From assembly GCF_030164465.1 (NCBI RefSeq), contig NZ_JASNJE010000007.1, positions 1-64,000 on the forward strand: a stretch of 64,000 nt of DNA. Direction: 5' to 3'. Source of the DNA: Sedimentitalea xiamensis (lineage in GTDB: Bacteria; Pseudomonadota; Alphaproteobacteria; Rhodobacterales; Rhodobacteraceae). Of this stretch, positions 1 through 7,904 are shown piece by piece. Each line of letters begins with the position of its first letter. Positions within the stretch are counted from its first letter, which is position 1. A program made the translations under genes and the position numbers. The notes under the pieces were generated by a model. That model did no database searches, had not been told where the DNA came from, and was given only the letters and a program-made list of their open reading frames with translations.

Positions 1-110
1 CCGCGGCGGGGGGCGGGGGGCCCCGGCCCCGGGGGCCGCGCACCCCGCCCCGGGCGGGGGGGGCCCCCCCCCGGGCCCCCCCCCCGCCCCCGGTCCCGCC
101 CCGTAGTCAC
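1..110. other. G/C homopolymer low-complexity edge
   Basis: These bases consist almost only of runs of C and G, with a single A before about position 105. Nothing else in the window resembles this, and no coding frame or repeat unit can be read in it. It most likely reflects an assembly or read-quality artefact at a contig end rather than biology. Confidence 0.6.
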
Positions 111-146
111 CGGGCGGGACGCTTTCCCTTGTGCAGCCGGTGTTCC

Positions 147-1970
147 ATGACCATCTCATCCCAGGATCTTCGTCGGTTCCTCACATCGGTTCATCCCTAC
201 GACAGTCTCGAAGCCGAGGTTCTCGACGCGCTGGCGCTCCGTTTCCGGATCGTGCAGTTGGCCGCCGGCGACTCCGTCTACACGCGCGGCGATGTCCTGG
301 ACGGGCTTTACCTCGTGCGCGACGGCGAAATCGAAGTGCGCGACGAGAACGACATCCCCGTGTCCCTGCTGGGGCCACGGAATTCCTTTGGCGAACGGGG
401 CCTGACGCGGGACGGCCTCGCTGTCACCTCGGCCCGCGCTACCGCCGACGCGATGCTCCTGATGCTGCCCAAGGCGGATTTCGACGCCTTGATGGACGCC
501 CAGCCCCGGGTGGCGAAGTTCTTTGACCGCCGGCGCAGCGAAGCCCGCCGCGGCAGCGATCTGGCGACCAGCCGGGTCGAGAGCTTCATGGCCGCCAATC
601 CGGTGACCTGTTCCGGGCAGACCAACGCGCAGGACGCCGCGCGGCTGATGCGGGAACACCGCATTTCTTCGCTCTGCGTCGTCGATGACGCCGGGCTGGT
701 CGGGATCCTGACGACGCGCGACCTGTCCGGCAAGGTGCTGGCCGAGGGCCGGCCCGCGACGACCCCCGTGTCGCAGGTGATGACGCCGGCGCCGCTGACC
801 CTGTCGTCCTCCTCCATCGGCTCGGACGTGCTGCACGCGATGATGGAAAACCGCATCGGCCATATTCCGATCGTGAAGGGCCGCAAGCTGGTCGGCATCG
901 TCACCCAGACCGACCTGACCCGTTTTCAGGCCGTCAGTTCGGCGGAAATGGTCAGCGCCATCGCGCGCGCCGATACGGCCGAACAGATGGCGAAGGTCAC
1001 CGCCGAGATCCCCCGGCTCCTGGTGCAGCTCGTCGCCGGCGGCAACCGGCACGAGGTCGTGACCCGGCTGATCACCGACATCGCCGATACGGTCACCCGG
1101 CGCCTGCTCAGACTGGCGGAGGCCGAATTCGGCCCGCCTCCGGTTCCCTATCTCTGGCTCGCCTGCGGATCTCAGGGCCGGCAGGAACAGACCGGCGTGT
1201 CCGATCAGGACAATTGCCTGTTTCTCGACGATGCGGTCACCGAGGACCAGATGCCGTATTTCGCCGACCTCGCGAAATACGTCACGGGCGGGCTGGACGC
1301 CTGCGGCTATTTCTACTGCCCCGGCGACATGATGGCGACCAACCCGCGCTGGTGTCAGCCGGTGCGGGTGTGGAAACAGTATTTCGACGGCTGGATCGCC
1401 AAGCCAAATCCCGAGGCGCAGATGCTGGCCAGCGTGATGTTCGACCTGCGCCCGATCGGCGGCGACACCTCGCTGTTCGGCCAGTTGCAGAAAACCACCC
1501 TGAAAGCCGCCAGCGCGAATTCGATCTTCGTGGCGCATATGATCAGCAATTCGCTGAAGCACACGCCGCCGCTGGGGCTGCTGCGCGGCTTTGCCACGAT
1601 CCGCTCGGGCGAGCACCGCAACACGCTGGACCTGAAGCTGAACGGCGTGGTGCCGGTGGTCGACCTGGGGCGGATCTACGCGCTGCAGGGCCGTCTGAAC
1701 GAAGTGAACACCCGCGCCCGGCTGGTCGCCGGGCAAGCCGCCGGCGTGGTGTCGCAATCGGGGGGGCGCGATCTGCTGGATGCCTACGACCTGATCGCTG
1801 AAACGCGCCTGGAGCACCAGGTCGCCCTGGTCAATGCCGGAGAAAGACCGGACAATTTCCTGGCCCCAGGCCAGTTGTCGGATTTCGAGCGCAGCCATCT
1901 GCGCGACGCCTTCGTGGTGGTCAAGACCATGCAGTCGGCGATCGGTCATGGCCGTGGCATGTTGAGTTGA
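147..1970 (+). CDS. cNMP-binding / CBS / DUF294 nucleotidyltransferase-like protein
   Basis: Predicted cytosolic signalling protein of 607 residues. In order it has a cyclic-nucleotide-binding-like domain (about residues 10-130, with a LYLVRDGEIEV segment and an SFGERG turn), a CBS pair (about 145-265, with GILTTRD and GIVTQTDL), and a DUF294 nucleotidyltransferase-like domain (about 290-430, with CGSQGRQEQ) followed by its helical C-terminal domain. DUF294 proteins resemble GlnD/PII-uridylyltransferase domains, but their reaction is not established. In related bacteria they sit beside acetate/solute symporters and a DnaQ-like exonuclease. The exonuclease is present here two genes downstream, so a symporter may lie left of the window. 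I chose the ATG at 147 over an upstream TTG at 129 because the family starts close to the cNMP domain. Confidence 0.9.
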   Translation: MTISSQDLRRFLTSVHPYDSLEAEVLDALALRFRIVQLAAGDSVYTRGDVLDGLYLVRDGEIEVRDENDIPVSLLGPRNSFGERGLTRDGLAVTSARATADAMLLMLPKADFDALMDAQPRVAKFFDRRRSEARRGSDLATSRVESFMAANPVTCSGQTNAQDAARLMREHRISSLCVVDDAGLVGILTTRDLSGKVLAEGRPATTPVSQVMTPAPLTLSSSSIGSDVLHAMMENRIGHIPIVKGRKLVGIVTQTDLTRFQAVSSAEMVSAIARADTAEQMAKVTAEIPRLLVQLVAGGNRHEVVTRLITDIADTVTRRLLRLAEAEFGPPPVPYLWLACGSQGRQEQTGVSDQDNCLFLDDAVTEDQMPYFADLAKYVTGGLDACGYFYCPGDMMATNPRWCQPVRVWKQYFDGWIAKPNPEAQMLASVMFDLRPIGGDTSLFGQLQKTTLKAASANSIFVAHMISNSLKHTPPLGLLRGFATIRSGEHRNTLDLKLNGVVPVVDLGRIYALQGRLNEVNTRARLVAGQAAGVVSQSGGRDLLDAYDLIAETRLEHQVALVNAGERPDNFLAPGQLSDFERSHLRDAFVVVKTMQSAIGHGRGMLS

Positions 1971-2006
1971 CGTCCCTCCCGGCGGAGCGTGAGGGAGCCT
2001 CCGGCG

Positions 2007-2029
2007 GGAGTATTTGGGCAAAGATGAAG
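2007..2029 (+). repeat. 23-base Rhodobacterales-type intergenic element, copy 1
   Basis: Begins GGAGTATTT and ends GCAAAGATGAAG with two variable bases (GG here) between. It lies 36 bases after the DUF294 stop, in the sense direction of that gene. Three more copies in the window share the same ends (23762, 27514 and 32111, all on the minus strand). Confidence 0.75.
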
Positions 2030-2073
2030 ACAGGGGCGCGGTTCGCCGGCCGGTCCCGGAGGGAGGAGCGGCG

Positions 2074-2595
2074 ATGTTTCTGGAACTGATCGGAACGATC
2101 TTTGCCGGGGTTGCGCTGGCGGGCATGGTGATGCTGGTCAACCGGCTCACCGGTGGCCGCCTGCCGCGCTGGTCCGCGCCGGTGGCGGCAGGTTTCGGGA
2201 TGCTGTCGATGACGGTGTTCATGGAATACAGCTGGTTCGATCGAACGACCGCCACCCTGCCGGAAGGCGTCTTTGTCGCGCAATCCATCGAGAAGGCGCG
2301 TTTCTATCAGCCCTGGACCTATGTGGTGCCCTATGTGGACCGGTTCGTGGCGGTGGATTCCCTGTCGGTCCGGCGCCATGCGGACCTGCCGGATCAGCGG
2401 ATGGCCGATCTGTATTTCTTCGGCCGCTGGGCGCCTCTGAAACGGGTGCCGGTCCTCTTTGACTGCGCAGAGGGGCGGATGGCCACCCTCATCGACGGCG
2501 CAACGTTTGACGACAGCGGGCAGGTCATCGACCCGGACTGGGTGCATGTCGATGACCGGGATGCGGTTCTGGCGTCGGCCTGCGGGGTGTCGTGA
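2074..2595 (+). CDS. Hypothetical small membrane protein
   Basis: 173 residues of unknown function. The first ~55 residues form two membrane segments (LELIGTIFAGVALAGMVMLV and a segment around GFGMLSMTVFMEYSW). A soluble, probably periplasmic, domain follows. I chose the ATG at 2074 because GGGAGGAG lies just upstream. The longer frame from 2014 would translate the intergenic repeat. Its stop overlaps the next start (TGATG), so it is translationally coupled to the exonuclease gene, and the two probably act together. Confidence 0.75.
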   Translation: MFLELIGTIFAGVALAGMVMLVNRLTGGRLPRWSAPVAAGFGMLSMTVFMEYSWFDRTTATLPEGVFVAQSIEKARFYQPWTYVVPYVDRFVAVDSLSVRRHADLPDQRMADLYFFGRWAPLKRVPVLFDCAEGRMATLIDGATFDDSGQVIDPDWVHVDDRDAVLASACGVS

Positions 2596-4007
2596 TGCTG
2601 ACGCGGCTGAGCCTTCGCCTGCGGATCTTTCTCTTTTTCTGCCTGCTGGCCCTGGGCGGCCTGGCGGTGACCACCGGCGCCCTGGTCGTCGGGTATCAGC
2701 GGGCGGACGACCCGGACATGCTCAACGCCTTCGTGTTTTCCGGCCTCCTGAGCGGTTTCGCCCTGCTCGGGATGATCGCCGGCGTCTGGCTGCTGTTTGA
2801 CGAGAACATCGCCAAGCCGATCGACCGGCTCGCCGCCGAAATGCGCGCCCGCGCCCATGCCGGCGTGACCGGCAACATGGACCTGAGCGCGGCGCGCTAT
2901 CTCGGGGATCTGGCCCCGGCGGCGCAGGCGGTGGCCGGACAGTTGAGCGACTCCACCATGATGACCGCCGAAGCCGTGGCGACGCAAACCGCGCGGCTGT
3001 CGGCGGAAAGGGACCGGCTGACCGCCCTGCTGACGCAGATCCCGATGGCGATGGTGATCCTCAACCCCGCGCACCGTATCGTGCTTTATGACGGACAGGC
3101 CGCCGCCGTGCTGGCGCAGGTCACGCATCCGCGGCTGCAGGCGTCGCTGTTCGAATACCTGCAACCCGCGGAGATCGAGTCCGCCTATGCCGAGTTGCTG
3201 GCGGCGGGGGCCGAGGTGGCCTGCAAGGCGGTCAGCGCCGACGGGCTGCAGACCTATGACGTCCGCCTGAAACCGATGGGACATGCGCCGGGCTACATGC
3301 TGATCTTCGACGCCAGCGAGGCGCGGATGGCGCCGGATGCGGCGCGGCCCCTGGTCTACGATTTCGATCTTCTCGATACGCCGGGGGACGACGCCTTCGA
3401 GGACCGGCCGCTGGCGGATCTCTGTTTCGTCGTCTTCGACACCGAGACCACGGGCCTTCTGCCGCACAAGGACGAAATCGTGCAGATCGGCGCCGTGCGC
3501 GTCCTGCGCGGGCGCATCATTCCAGGCGAGGTTCTGGACACGCTGGTCGATCCGGGCATACCGATTCCGGCGGCGTCCACCAGGGTTCACAAGGTCAGCA
3601 ACGCCATGGTCGCCGGAGCGCCCGGTATCAACGAGGCAGGGCGACTGTTTCACCAGTTCGCGCGGGATTCCGTCATCGTGGCCCATAACGCCCCGTTCGA
3701 CATGGCGTTCCTGCGCCGTCACGCCACCGCGATGGGCGTCGCCTGGGATCATCCGATCCTGGACACGGTGCTGGTGTCCGCCGTGGTCTTCGGCGCATCC
3801 GAGACGCATACGCTGGACGCCCTGTGCGGCCGGCTCGGCGTCACCATCCCCGCGGAGCTGCGCCATACGGCCCTGGGCGACGCGCAGGCCACCGCAGAGG
3901 TGCTCTGCAAGATGCTGCCGATGTTGCAGGCGCGCGGGATGAAGACCTTCGGCGACGTGATCGCCGAGACCCGCAAGCACGGCCGGCTGCTGGAAGATCT
4001 GAACTGA
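2595..4007 (+). CDS. Membrane-anchored DnaQ-like 3'-5' exonuclease with HAMP/PAS-like regions
   Basis: 470 residues. Two N-terminal membrane segments (about 7-30 and 45-67) precede a HAMP-like stretch (FDENIAKPIDRLAAEM), a coiled linker, a PAS-like domain (about 140-240) and a C-terminal DEDDh exonuclease domain. The exonuclease motifs are visible: ExoI FDTETTG, ExoII VAHNAPFDMAF and ExoIII HTALGDAQAT. The architecture resembles a sensor kinase whose output is an exonuclease. It is probably not the replicative epsilon subunit, which is soluble and shorter. Family members are found next to DUF294 proteins and acetate-type symporters. A GTG at 2592 directly before the ATG is an equally possible start. 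Confidence 0.88.
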   Translation: MLTRLSLRLRIFLFFCLLALGGLAVTTGALVVGYQRADDPDMLNAFVFSGLLSGFALLGMIAGVWLLFDENIAKPIDRLAAEMRARAHAGVTGNMDLSAARYLGDLAPAAQAVAGQLSDSTMMTAEAVATQTARLSAERDRLTALLTQIPMAMVILNPAHRIVLYDGQAAAVLAQVTHPRLQASLFEYLQPAEIESAYAELLAAGAEVACKAVSADGLQTYDVRLKPMGHAPGYMLIFDASEARMAPDAARPLVYDFDLLDTPGDDAFEDRPLADLCFVVFDTETTGLLPHKDEIVQIGAVRVLRGRIIPGEVLDTLVDPGIPIPAASTRVHKVSNAMVAGAPGINEAGRLFHQFARDSVIVAHNAPFDMAFLRRHATAMGVAWDHPILDTVLVSAVVFGASETHTLDALCGRLGVTIPAELRHTALGDAQATAEVLCKMLPMLQARGMKTFGDVIAETRKHGRLLEDLN

Positions 4008-4146
4008 CCCCTTGCTCCGCGGGAGGAAGGCCTTATCTGACCAGTCTTGGCAGACAGGACAGACTATGCTGGACAAACCCGCAGATCATGGACAAAACAG
4101 GCCCGGCGTGGCACCGAGCGCACCAGACCAACAAACGCGCAGGATC

Positions 4147-4647
4147 ATGTCCGAAACTCTCGTCATTCCCGGCCCCGACACGCAGCGCGCCTATCGCGAT
4201 GCCCTGGGCTGTTTCGGAACCGGGATCACGGTGATCACGGTCATGTCGCCGGACGGGCCGCTGGCCATGACGGCCAATTCCTTCGCCTCCGTCTCCCTCG
4301 ACCCTCCGATGGTCCTGTGGTGCGCGTCAAAGCGCTCGCAGCGCTACCCGGCCTTCGCCGACGCCGCCCATTACGCGATCCACATCCTCGCCGACGACCA
4401 GAAGCAGCTTGCCCTGCATTTCGCGCGCAGCGGGCTGGATTTCGCGCCCGTCCTCTGGCGGCCGAACGACGAGGGCGTGCCGATCCTCGACGGCTGTCTC
4501 GCCCGGTTCGAGTGCCGGCAAAGCGCGCTGCACGGCGCGGGCGATCACACGATCATCGTCGGCCAGGTCCTGCGCGCCGCGCATCGCTCCGGCCACGGGC
4601 TGATTCACAAGCGCGGCCGTTACGGCACCTTCGCCGCGACCGATTGA
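4147..4647 (+). CDS. Flavin reductase family protein (FMN-binding split barrel)
   Basis: 166 residues, the normal size for a flavin reductase or the small component of a two-component monooxygenase. The N-terminal core has GCFGTGITVITV and TANSFASVSLDPPMVLWC, which are typical of the family, and the C-terminal part carries the usual HTIIVGQV strand. It would reduce FMN or FAD with NAD(P)H in the cytosol. No partner monooxygenase is adjacent. The start at 4147 fits the family N-terminus. A longer in-frame start at 4012 adds a low-complexity leader and is unlikely. Confidence 0.9.
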   Translation: MSETLVIPGPDTQRAYRDALGCFGTGITVITVMSPDGPLAMTANSFASVSLDPPMVLWCASKRSQRYPAFADAAHYAIHILADDQKQLALHFARSGLDFAPVLWRPNDEGVPILDGCLARFECRQSALHGAGDHTIIVGQVLRAAHRSGHGLIHKRGRYGTFAATD

Positions 4648-4665
4648 TCCGGGCCGCTCCTGCGG

Positions 4666-5145
4666 TCATTCGTCCAGCGAACCGTGAATCGCGAACTGGT
4701 CGATCCCGGCGGCCCGCGCCGCGATCGTTCGATAGGTTTCCCGCACCCCCGCCCCTGTGAGCTCGCGCGCGACCGTGATCAGCGTGTTGGGATCATGGTC
4801 TTCGCAGAGATCCGCCATCTGGGCGATTTCGTCCCGCGCGACACCCAGCGCCGCCTCCGCCGAAGGCGCGCCGTACAGATCGACGAAATGCCGGGCCAGC
4901 GCCTGGCCAAGCGCGTCGACCTCCGCCGGTTCGACCTGGGTGACGGCGACGAAGGTGACCCGGCCAAAGGTTTCGACGCCGAGCCATCCATTGGCAAAGG
5001 CCTGCCGCGCCTTGCCGGTCAGGTCGGCCTCGGTCCAGTTGGAAAACTCGAACCCGCCGGAAATGCACCATTCCCCGGTGCGAGCCGGAGAGTGAAACAC
5101 GTTCCGATCGCTTTCATCGAAATGGATCGCGCGGGCCAGCTTCAT
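4666..5145 (-). CDS. DUF6505-type conserved protein
   Basis: 159 residues, no catalytic motif recognised. It begins MKLARAIHFDESDRNVF and contains a WCISGGFEFSNW segment, which I associate with the family DUF6505 found in Rhodobacterales. The gene overlaps the upstream biotin/lipoate-ligase-like gene by four bases (ATGA), so the two are co-translated. It is the last gene of a four-gene operon that starts at 7111. Its function is unknown. The context suggests a role linked to cofactor attachment or Fe-S maturation. Confidence 0.8.
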   Translation of the reverse strand: MKLARAIHFDESDRNVFHSPARTGEWCISGGFEFSNWTEADLTGKARQAFANGWLGVETFGRVTFVAVTQVEPAEVDALGQALARHFVDLYGAPSAEAALGVARDEIAQMADLCEDHDPNTLITVARELTGAGVRETYRTIAARAAGIDQFAIHGSLDE

Positions 5146-5852
5146 GGTCTTGTCTCCAGCAGGGTGCTCATCGGCACCAGATGGGTCGTGGTATCATCCC
5201 GGATGAGCATGCCAAAACGGTCATCCACGCCGAGAAAACGGCCCGACAGGCCGCCCCGCGTCACCGGATCGCCGATCCCCTGGACAATCCCCCTCCATTC
5301 CGCGTGCAGGGGCGCGTTGCCGTCCTCTTCCCAGCGGTTGATCCAGAGCAGGCTGTGCCGCGCCCAGCTTTCCAGCAGCGCAACCGCGCCGACATCGGCG
5401 CAGCCTTCTTCGAAAAGCGCGGTCACGTTCGGGGTTTCACCCGGATCACTGCGGGTCTGGATCAGCACGACGTCCAGGCCGACGACCATCCAGTCGGGCA
5501 CCGCGTCGGCAGCGGTGGGCGGCCCGGCCACCGCGATCCGCCCGCAGGCCGCGCCGTTCACCCGGATCTCGCCGTCCCAGGTCAGGTGAACGGCCACTTC
5601 GGGCGGCGCCAGCGCGCCCAGCGCGTTCTGGAACCCGATGCCGCAGACCACCTGCATCGTCATCGCGTCCTCCAGCGGGACCTCCGGCGCCACGACAAGC
5701 GCGGCGCGCAGCCGGTCGGCCTGCACGTTGTAGACGACGGTGCCGCCATCGCAGCCCAGCGCCGCCAGGGCGCAGGCCCTGTCGAACGGATCGTCGCGGC
5801 CCGTCACCGGCTCTCCGGCCAGAAGCGGCGGAAAGGTCGGCGCGTCGCTCAC
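5142..5852 (-). CDS. Biotin/lipoate protein ligase family protein (DUF4444 C-terminus)
   Basis: 236 residues. The fold is that of the biotin/lipoate A/B ligase family: an N-terminal VYNVQADRLRAALVVAPE region, a central catalytic-type core with HLTWDGEIRVNGAACGRIAV, and a C-terminal extension with GGLSGRFLGVDDRFGML that matches the DUF4444 region. Such proteins may transfer lipoyl or biotin groups, but the classical biotin-AMP GRGRxG motif is not obvious, so the substrate is open. It starts with GTG, which overlaps the apbC stop by four bases. It lies between an Fe-S carrier gene and the DUF6505 gene, and lipoate synthesis itself needs Fe-S clusters. Confidence 0.8.
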   Translation of the reverse strand: MSDAPTFPPLLAGEPVTGRDDPFDRACALAALGCDGGTVVYNVQADRLRAALVVAPEVPLEDAMTMQVVCGIGFQNALGALAPPEVAVHLTWDGEIRVNGAACGRIAVAGPPTAADAVPDWMVVGLDVVLIQTRSDPGETPNVTALFEEGCADVGAVALLESWARHSLLWINRWEEDGNAPLHAEWRGIVQGIGDPVTRGGLSGRFLGVDDRFGMLIRDDTTTHLVPMSTLLETRP

Positions 5853-6913
5853 GCGAGGCCTTTGGCGATCAGGTTGCGCGCCACATGGCGGAAGGCCTCC
5901 GCCTGCGGGCTGCCGGGCTTGCTGACCACGATCGGCGCGCCGCCATCCGCAGCGAGGCGGATGTCCAGATGCAGGGGGATTTCCGACAGCAGCGGCACGC
6001 CCAGCTTTTCGGCCTCGGCCACCACGCCGCCATGCCCGAACACATGCTCTTCATGGCCGCAGTTGGAACAGATATGCGTGGACATGTTCTCGATCATGCC
6101 GATGATCGGCGTCTTCATCTGGTTGAACATGTCGATGCCCTTGCGCGCATCCAGCAGCGCGACGTCCTGCGGCGTGCTGACGATGATCGCGCCATCGACG
6201 GCGAATTTCTGCGTCAGGGTCAGCTGCACGTCGCCGGTGCCGGGCGGCAGGTCGACCAGCAGCACGTCGAGCGCGCCCCACTGCACCTGCATCATCATCT
6301 GCTGAAGCGCGCCCATCAGCATCGGGCCGCGCCAGACGACCGCCTGGTCTTCGTTGGTCATCAGCCCCAGCGACATCATCGTGACCCCGTGGTTGCGCAT
6401 CGGCAGGATGGTCTTGCCATCGGGGCTGGCGGGACGCCCGGACACCCCCAGCATCCGCGGCTGGCTCGGCCCGTAGACATCCGCGTCCAGAAGACCGACC
6501 CGGCGGCCTTCCGCGGCCAGCGCGCAGGCGAGATTGGCGGCGACCGTGGACTTGCCGACGCCGCCCTTGCCGCTGGCGATGGCGATGACCCTGTCCACGC
6601 CGGGCACCTTCTGCGGCCCCTGCGGTTCGGCCTTCCGCGCCGGCTTCAGGTCTGGCGGCGGGGCTTTCTGGGAATGCGCGGTCATCATCGCCGACACTCT
6701 GGCAACCCCGTCCAGCGCCCGGACCCGCGATTCCGCTTCGGCCCGGACCGGCTCCATCGCCTGCGCCCGCGACGGATCGATTTCCAGCACGAACCGCACC
6801 GATCCGTCTTCCACCGTCAGCGCCCGCAGCAGACCGGCGGCCACGATGTCCTGCCCGCTCGCCGGATCGGCTATCTTCTTCAGTTCGGCCAGGACGGCGT
6901 CCCGCGTCGCCAT
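5849..6913 (-). CDS. apbC: Mrp/ApbC-type Fe-S cluster carrier ATPase
   Basis: 354 residues, typical for bacterial Mrp/ApbC. An N-terminal MIP18-like domain (residues 1-80) is followed by a linker and a P-loop NTPase with deviant Walker A (SGKGGVGKST, about 114-123), VDLPPGTGDVQLTLTQ, and a CSNC pair near residue 281 that binds the bridging cluster in the dimer. It moves Fe-S clusters to apo-proteins in the cytosol. It follows the DUF6494 gene by three bases and overlaps the next gene by four. The Fe-S-rich formate dehydrogenase locus next to it is a plausible client. Confidence 0.95.
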   Translation of the reverse strand: MATRDAVLAELKKIADPASGQDIVAAGLLRALTVEDGSVRFVLEIDPSRAQAMEPVRAEAESRVRALDGVARVSAMMTAHSQKAPPPDLKPARKAEPQGPQKVPGVDRVIAIASGKGGVGKSTVAANLACALAAEGRRVGLLDADVYGPSQPRMLGVSGRPASPDGKTILPMRNHGVTMMSLGLMTNEDQAVVWRGPMLMGALQQMMMQVQWGALDVLLVDLPPGTGDVQLTLTQKFAVDGAIIVSTPQDVALLDARKGIDMFNQMKTPIIGMIENMSTHICSNCGHEEHVFGHGGVVAEAEKLGVPLLSEIPLHLDIRLAADGGAPIVVSKPGSPQAEAFRHVARNLIAKGLA

Positions 6914-6916
6914 GTT

Positions 6917-7111
6917 CTAGCTGTTTCCCTTTATGGTGCCTGTCACCACATGGTCGATGTCCAGCCCGTCGATCGTCAGGACCACCTTCGCTTCATAGGA
7001 CTTGCCCGCGGTGTCGCCCGCCTTGCGCAGGCCTTCCTCGATCGCCTGCTGGCTGGTCACGCCGACCTGTTTCAGGAATTTGCGCATCGACATGTTGAAG
7101 TCATCGCTCAT
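6917..7111 (-). CDS. Small DUF6494-type protein
   Basis: 64 residues, beginning MSDDFNMSMRKFLKQVGV and ending with a short beta-rich stretch (YEAKVVLTIDGLDID). It matches the small conserved proteins called DUF6494 in Rhodobacterales, and no function is known. It is the first gene of the operon that continues with apbC three bases downstream. No signal peptide or membrane segment is present, so it should be cytosolic. It could modulate ApbC, but that is inference from position only. Confidence 0.75.
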   Translation of the reverse strand: MSDDFNMSMRKFLKQVGVTSQQAIEEGLRKAGDTAGKSYEAKVVLTIDGLDIDHVVTGTIKGNS

Positions 7112-7175
7112 TTCTCGTCTTCCTCCGATTTCAATCCGTTTGACGCAGCCGGCCCGGCCCTTCTAACCTGACAGG

Positions 7176-7904
7176 ATGCGTGTGTTGCTTGTTTGCCTGA
7201 CTCTGCTGCTGAACGCCAGCCCCGCCATCGCCCGGCAGGCCCTGGGCCTGGCCGCGCCGGAGCCCGTCCTGGCGAGCGGCCTTCTGAAACACATTCTTCC
7301 GCGCTTCTCGCTCAAGACGTCGGTTCGCGTCACCGTGAACCCCGCCGGTCCGATGCGGCTGGCGACGCAGGAACCGGGCGTCGCGGTGTTCCGGCGTGCC
7401 GGCACCACCTATTTCCTGCGCATCGAGGACGGCAAGGACCAGATCCGGTTCCGCGACTGGATGCTGTCGGACATCGGAAAGAACACCATCGAGAGCTTTC
7501 AGCCGGACTCCGGAGAGCCGTTTTCCGCCAGATTCGAGACCGTCGAAACCGAGGAGGCGGAGGAGTTCGACGGCAACGCCGCGCGCGGCGCCGCCCTGTC
7601 GCTGGCCCATTGCGGCCGCTGCCATGTGGTCGGCGCACAGAACCGCATGAAGGGGCTGGGATCGACCCCGTCCTTCGCGGTGCTGCGCAGCCTTGCGGAC
7701 TGGACCGACCGGTTCCGGCAATTCTATGTCCGCAACCCGCATGCCGCCTTCACCCAGATCGCCGAGGTGACGCCGCCGTTCGACCCGGAACGCCCGCCGC
7801 CCATCGCGCCGGTGCGGATGACGCTTCAGGATCTCGACGCGATCCTGGCCTTCGTCGCGGCGACCGACGCCGCCGACCTGGGGGCGCCGCTGCAAACTCA
7901 GTGA
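7176..7904 (+). CDS. Periplasmic cytochrome c-like protein of the formate dehydrogenase locus
   Basis: 242 residues with an N-terminal signal peptide (MRVLLVCLTLLLNASPAIA). One c-type haem site, CGRCH (residues 146-150), sits in a short cytochrome-like C-terminal half. The first ~130 residues form an unassigned beta-rich domain. The gene diverges from the DUF6494-apbC operon. Its 3' end overlaps the convergent polyferredoxin gene by seven bases. It probably carries electrons for the neighbouring formate dehydrogenase or a quinol oxidase, but no direct evidence of partner is visible. Confidence 0.8.
   Translation: MRVLLVCLTLLLNASPAIARQALGLAAPEPVLASGLLKHILPRFSLKTSVRVTVNPAGPMRLATQEPGVAVFRRAGTTYFLRIEDGKDQIRFRDWMLSDIGKNTIESFQPDSGEPFSARFETVETEEAEEFDGNAARGAALSLAHCGRCHVVGAQNRMKGLGSTPSFAVLRSLADWTDRFRQFYVRNPHAAFTQIAEVTPPFDPERPPPIAPVRMTLQDLDAILAFVAATDAADLGAPLQTQ

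Noticed and set aside
156-2288. 710-codon open frame on the minus strand opposite the DUF294 gene, and many similar long antisense frames (for example 53587-55926, 24367-26982, 39672-41876).
   Set aside because: High G+C leaves few stops in the antisense frames. Their translations are rich in Arg, Gly, Ala and His without domains, whereas the opposite strand carries clear family motifs.
4012-4146. Extended N-terminus for the flavin reductase from the start at 4012.
   Set aside because: The added residues do not resemble the family, and the shorter start at 4147 gives the normal length.
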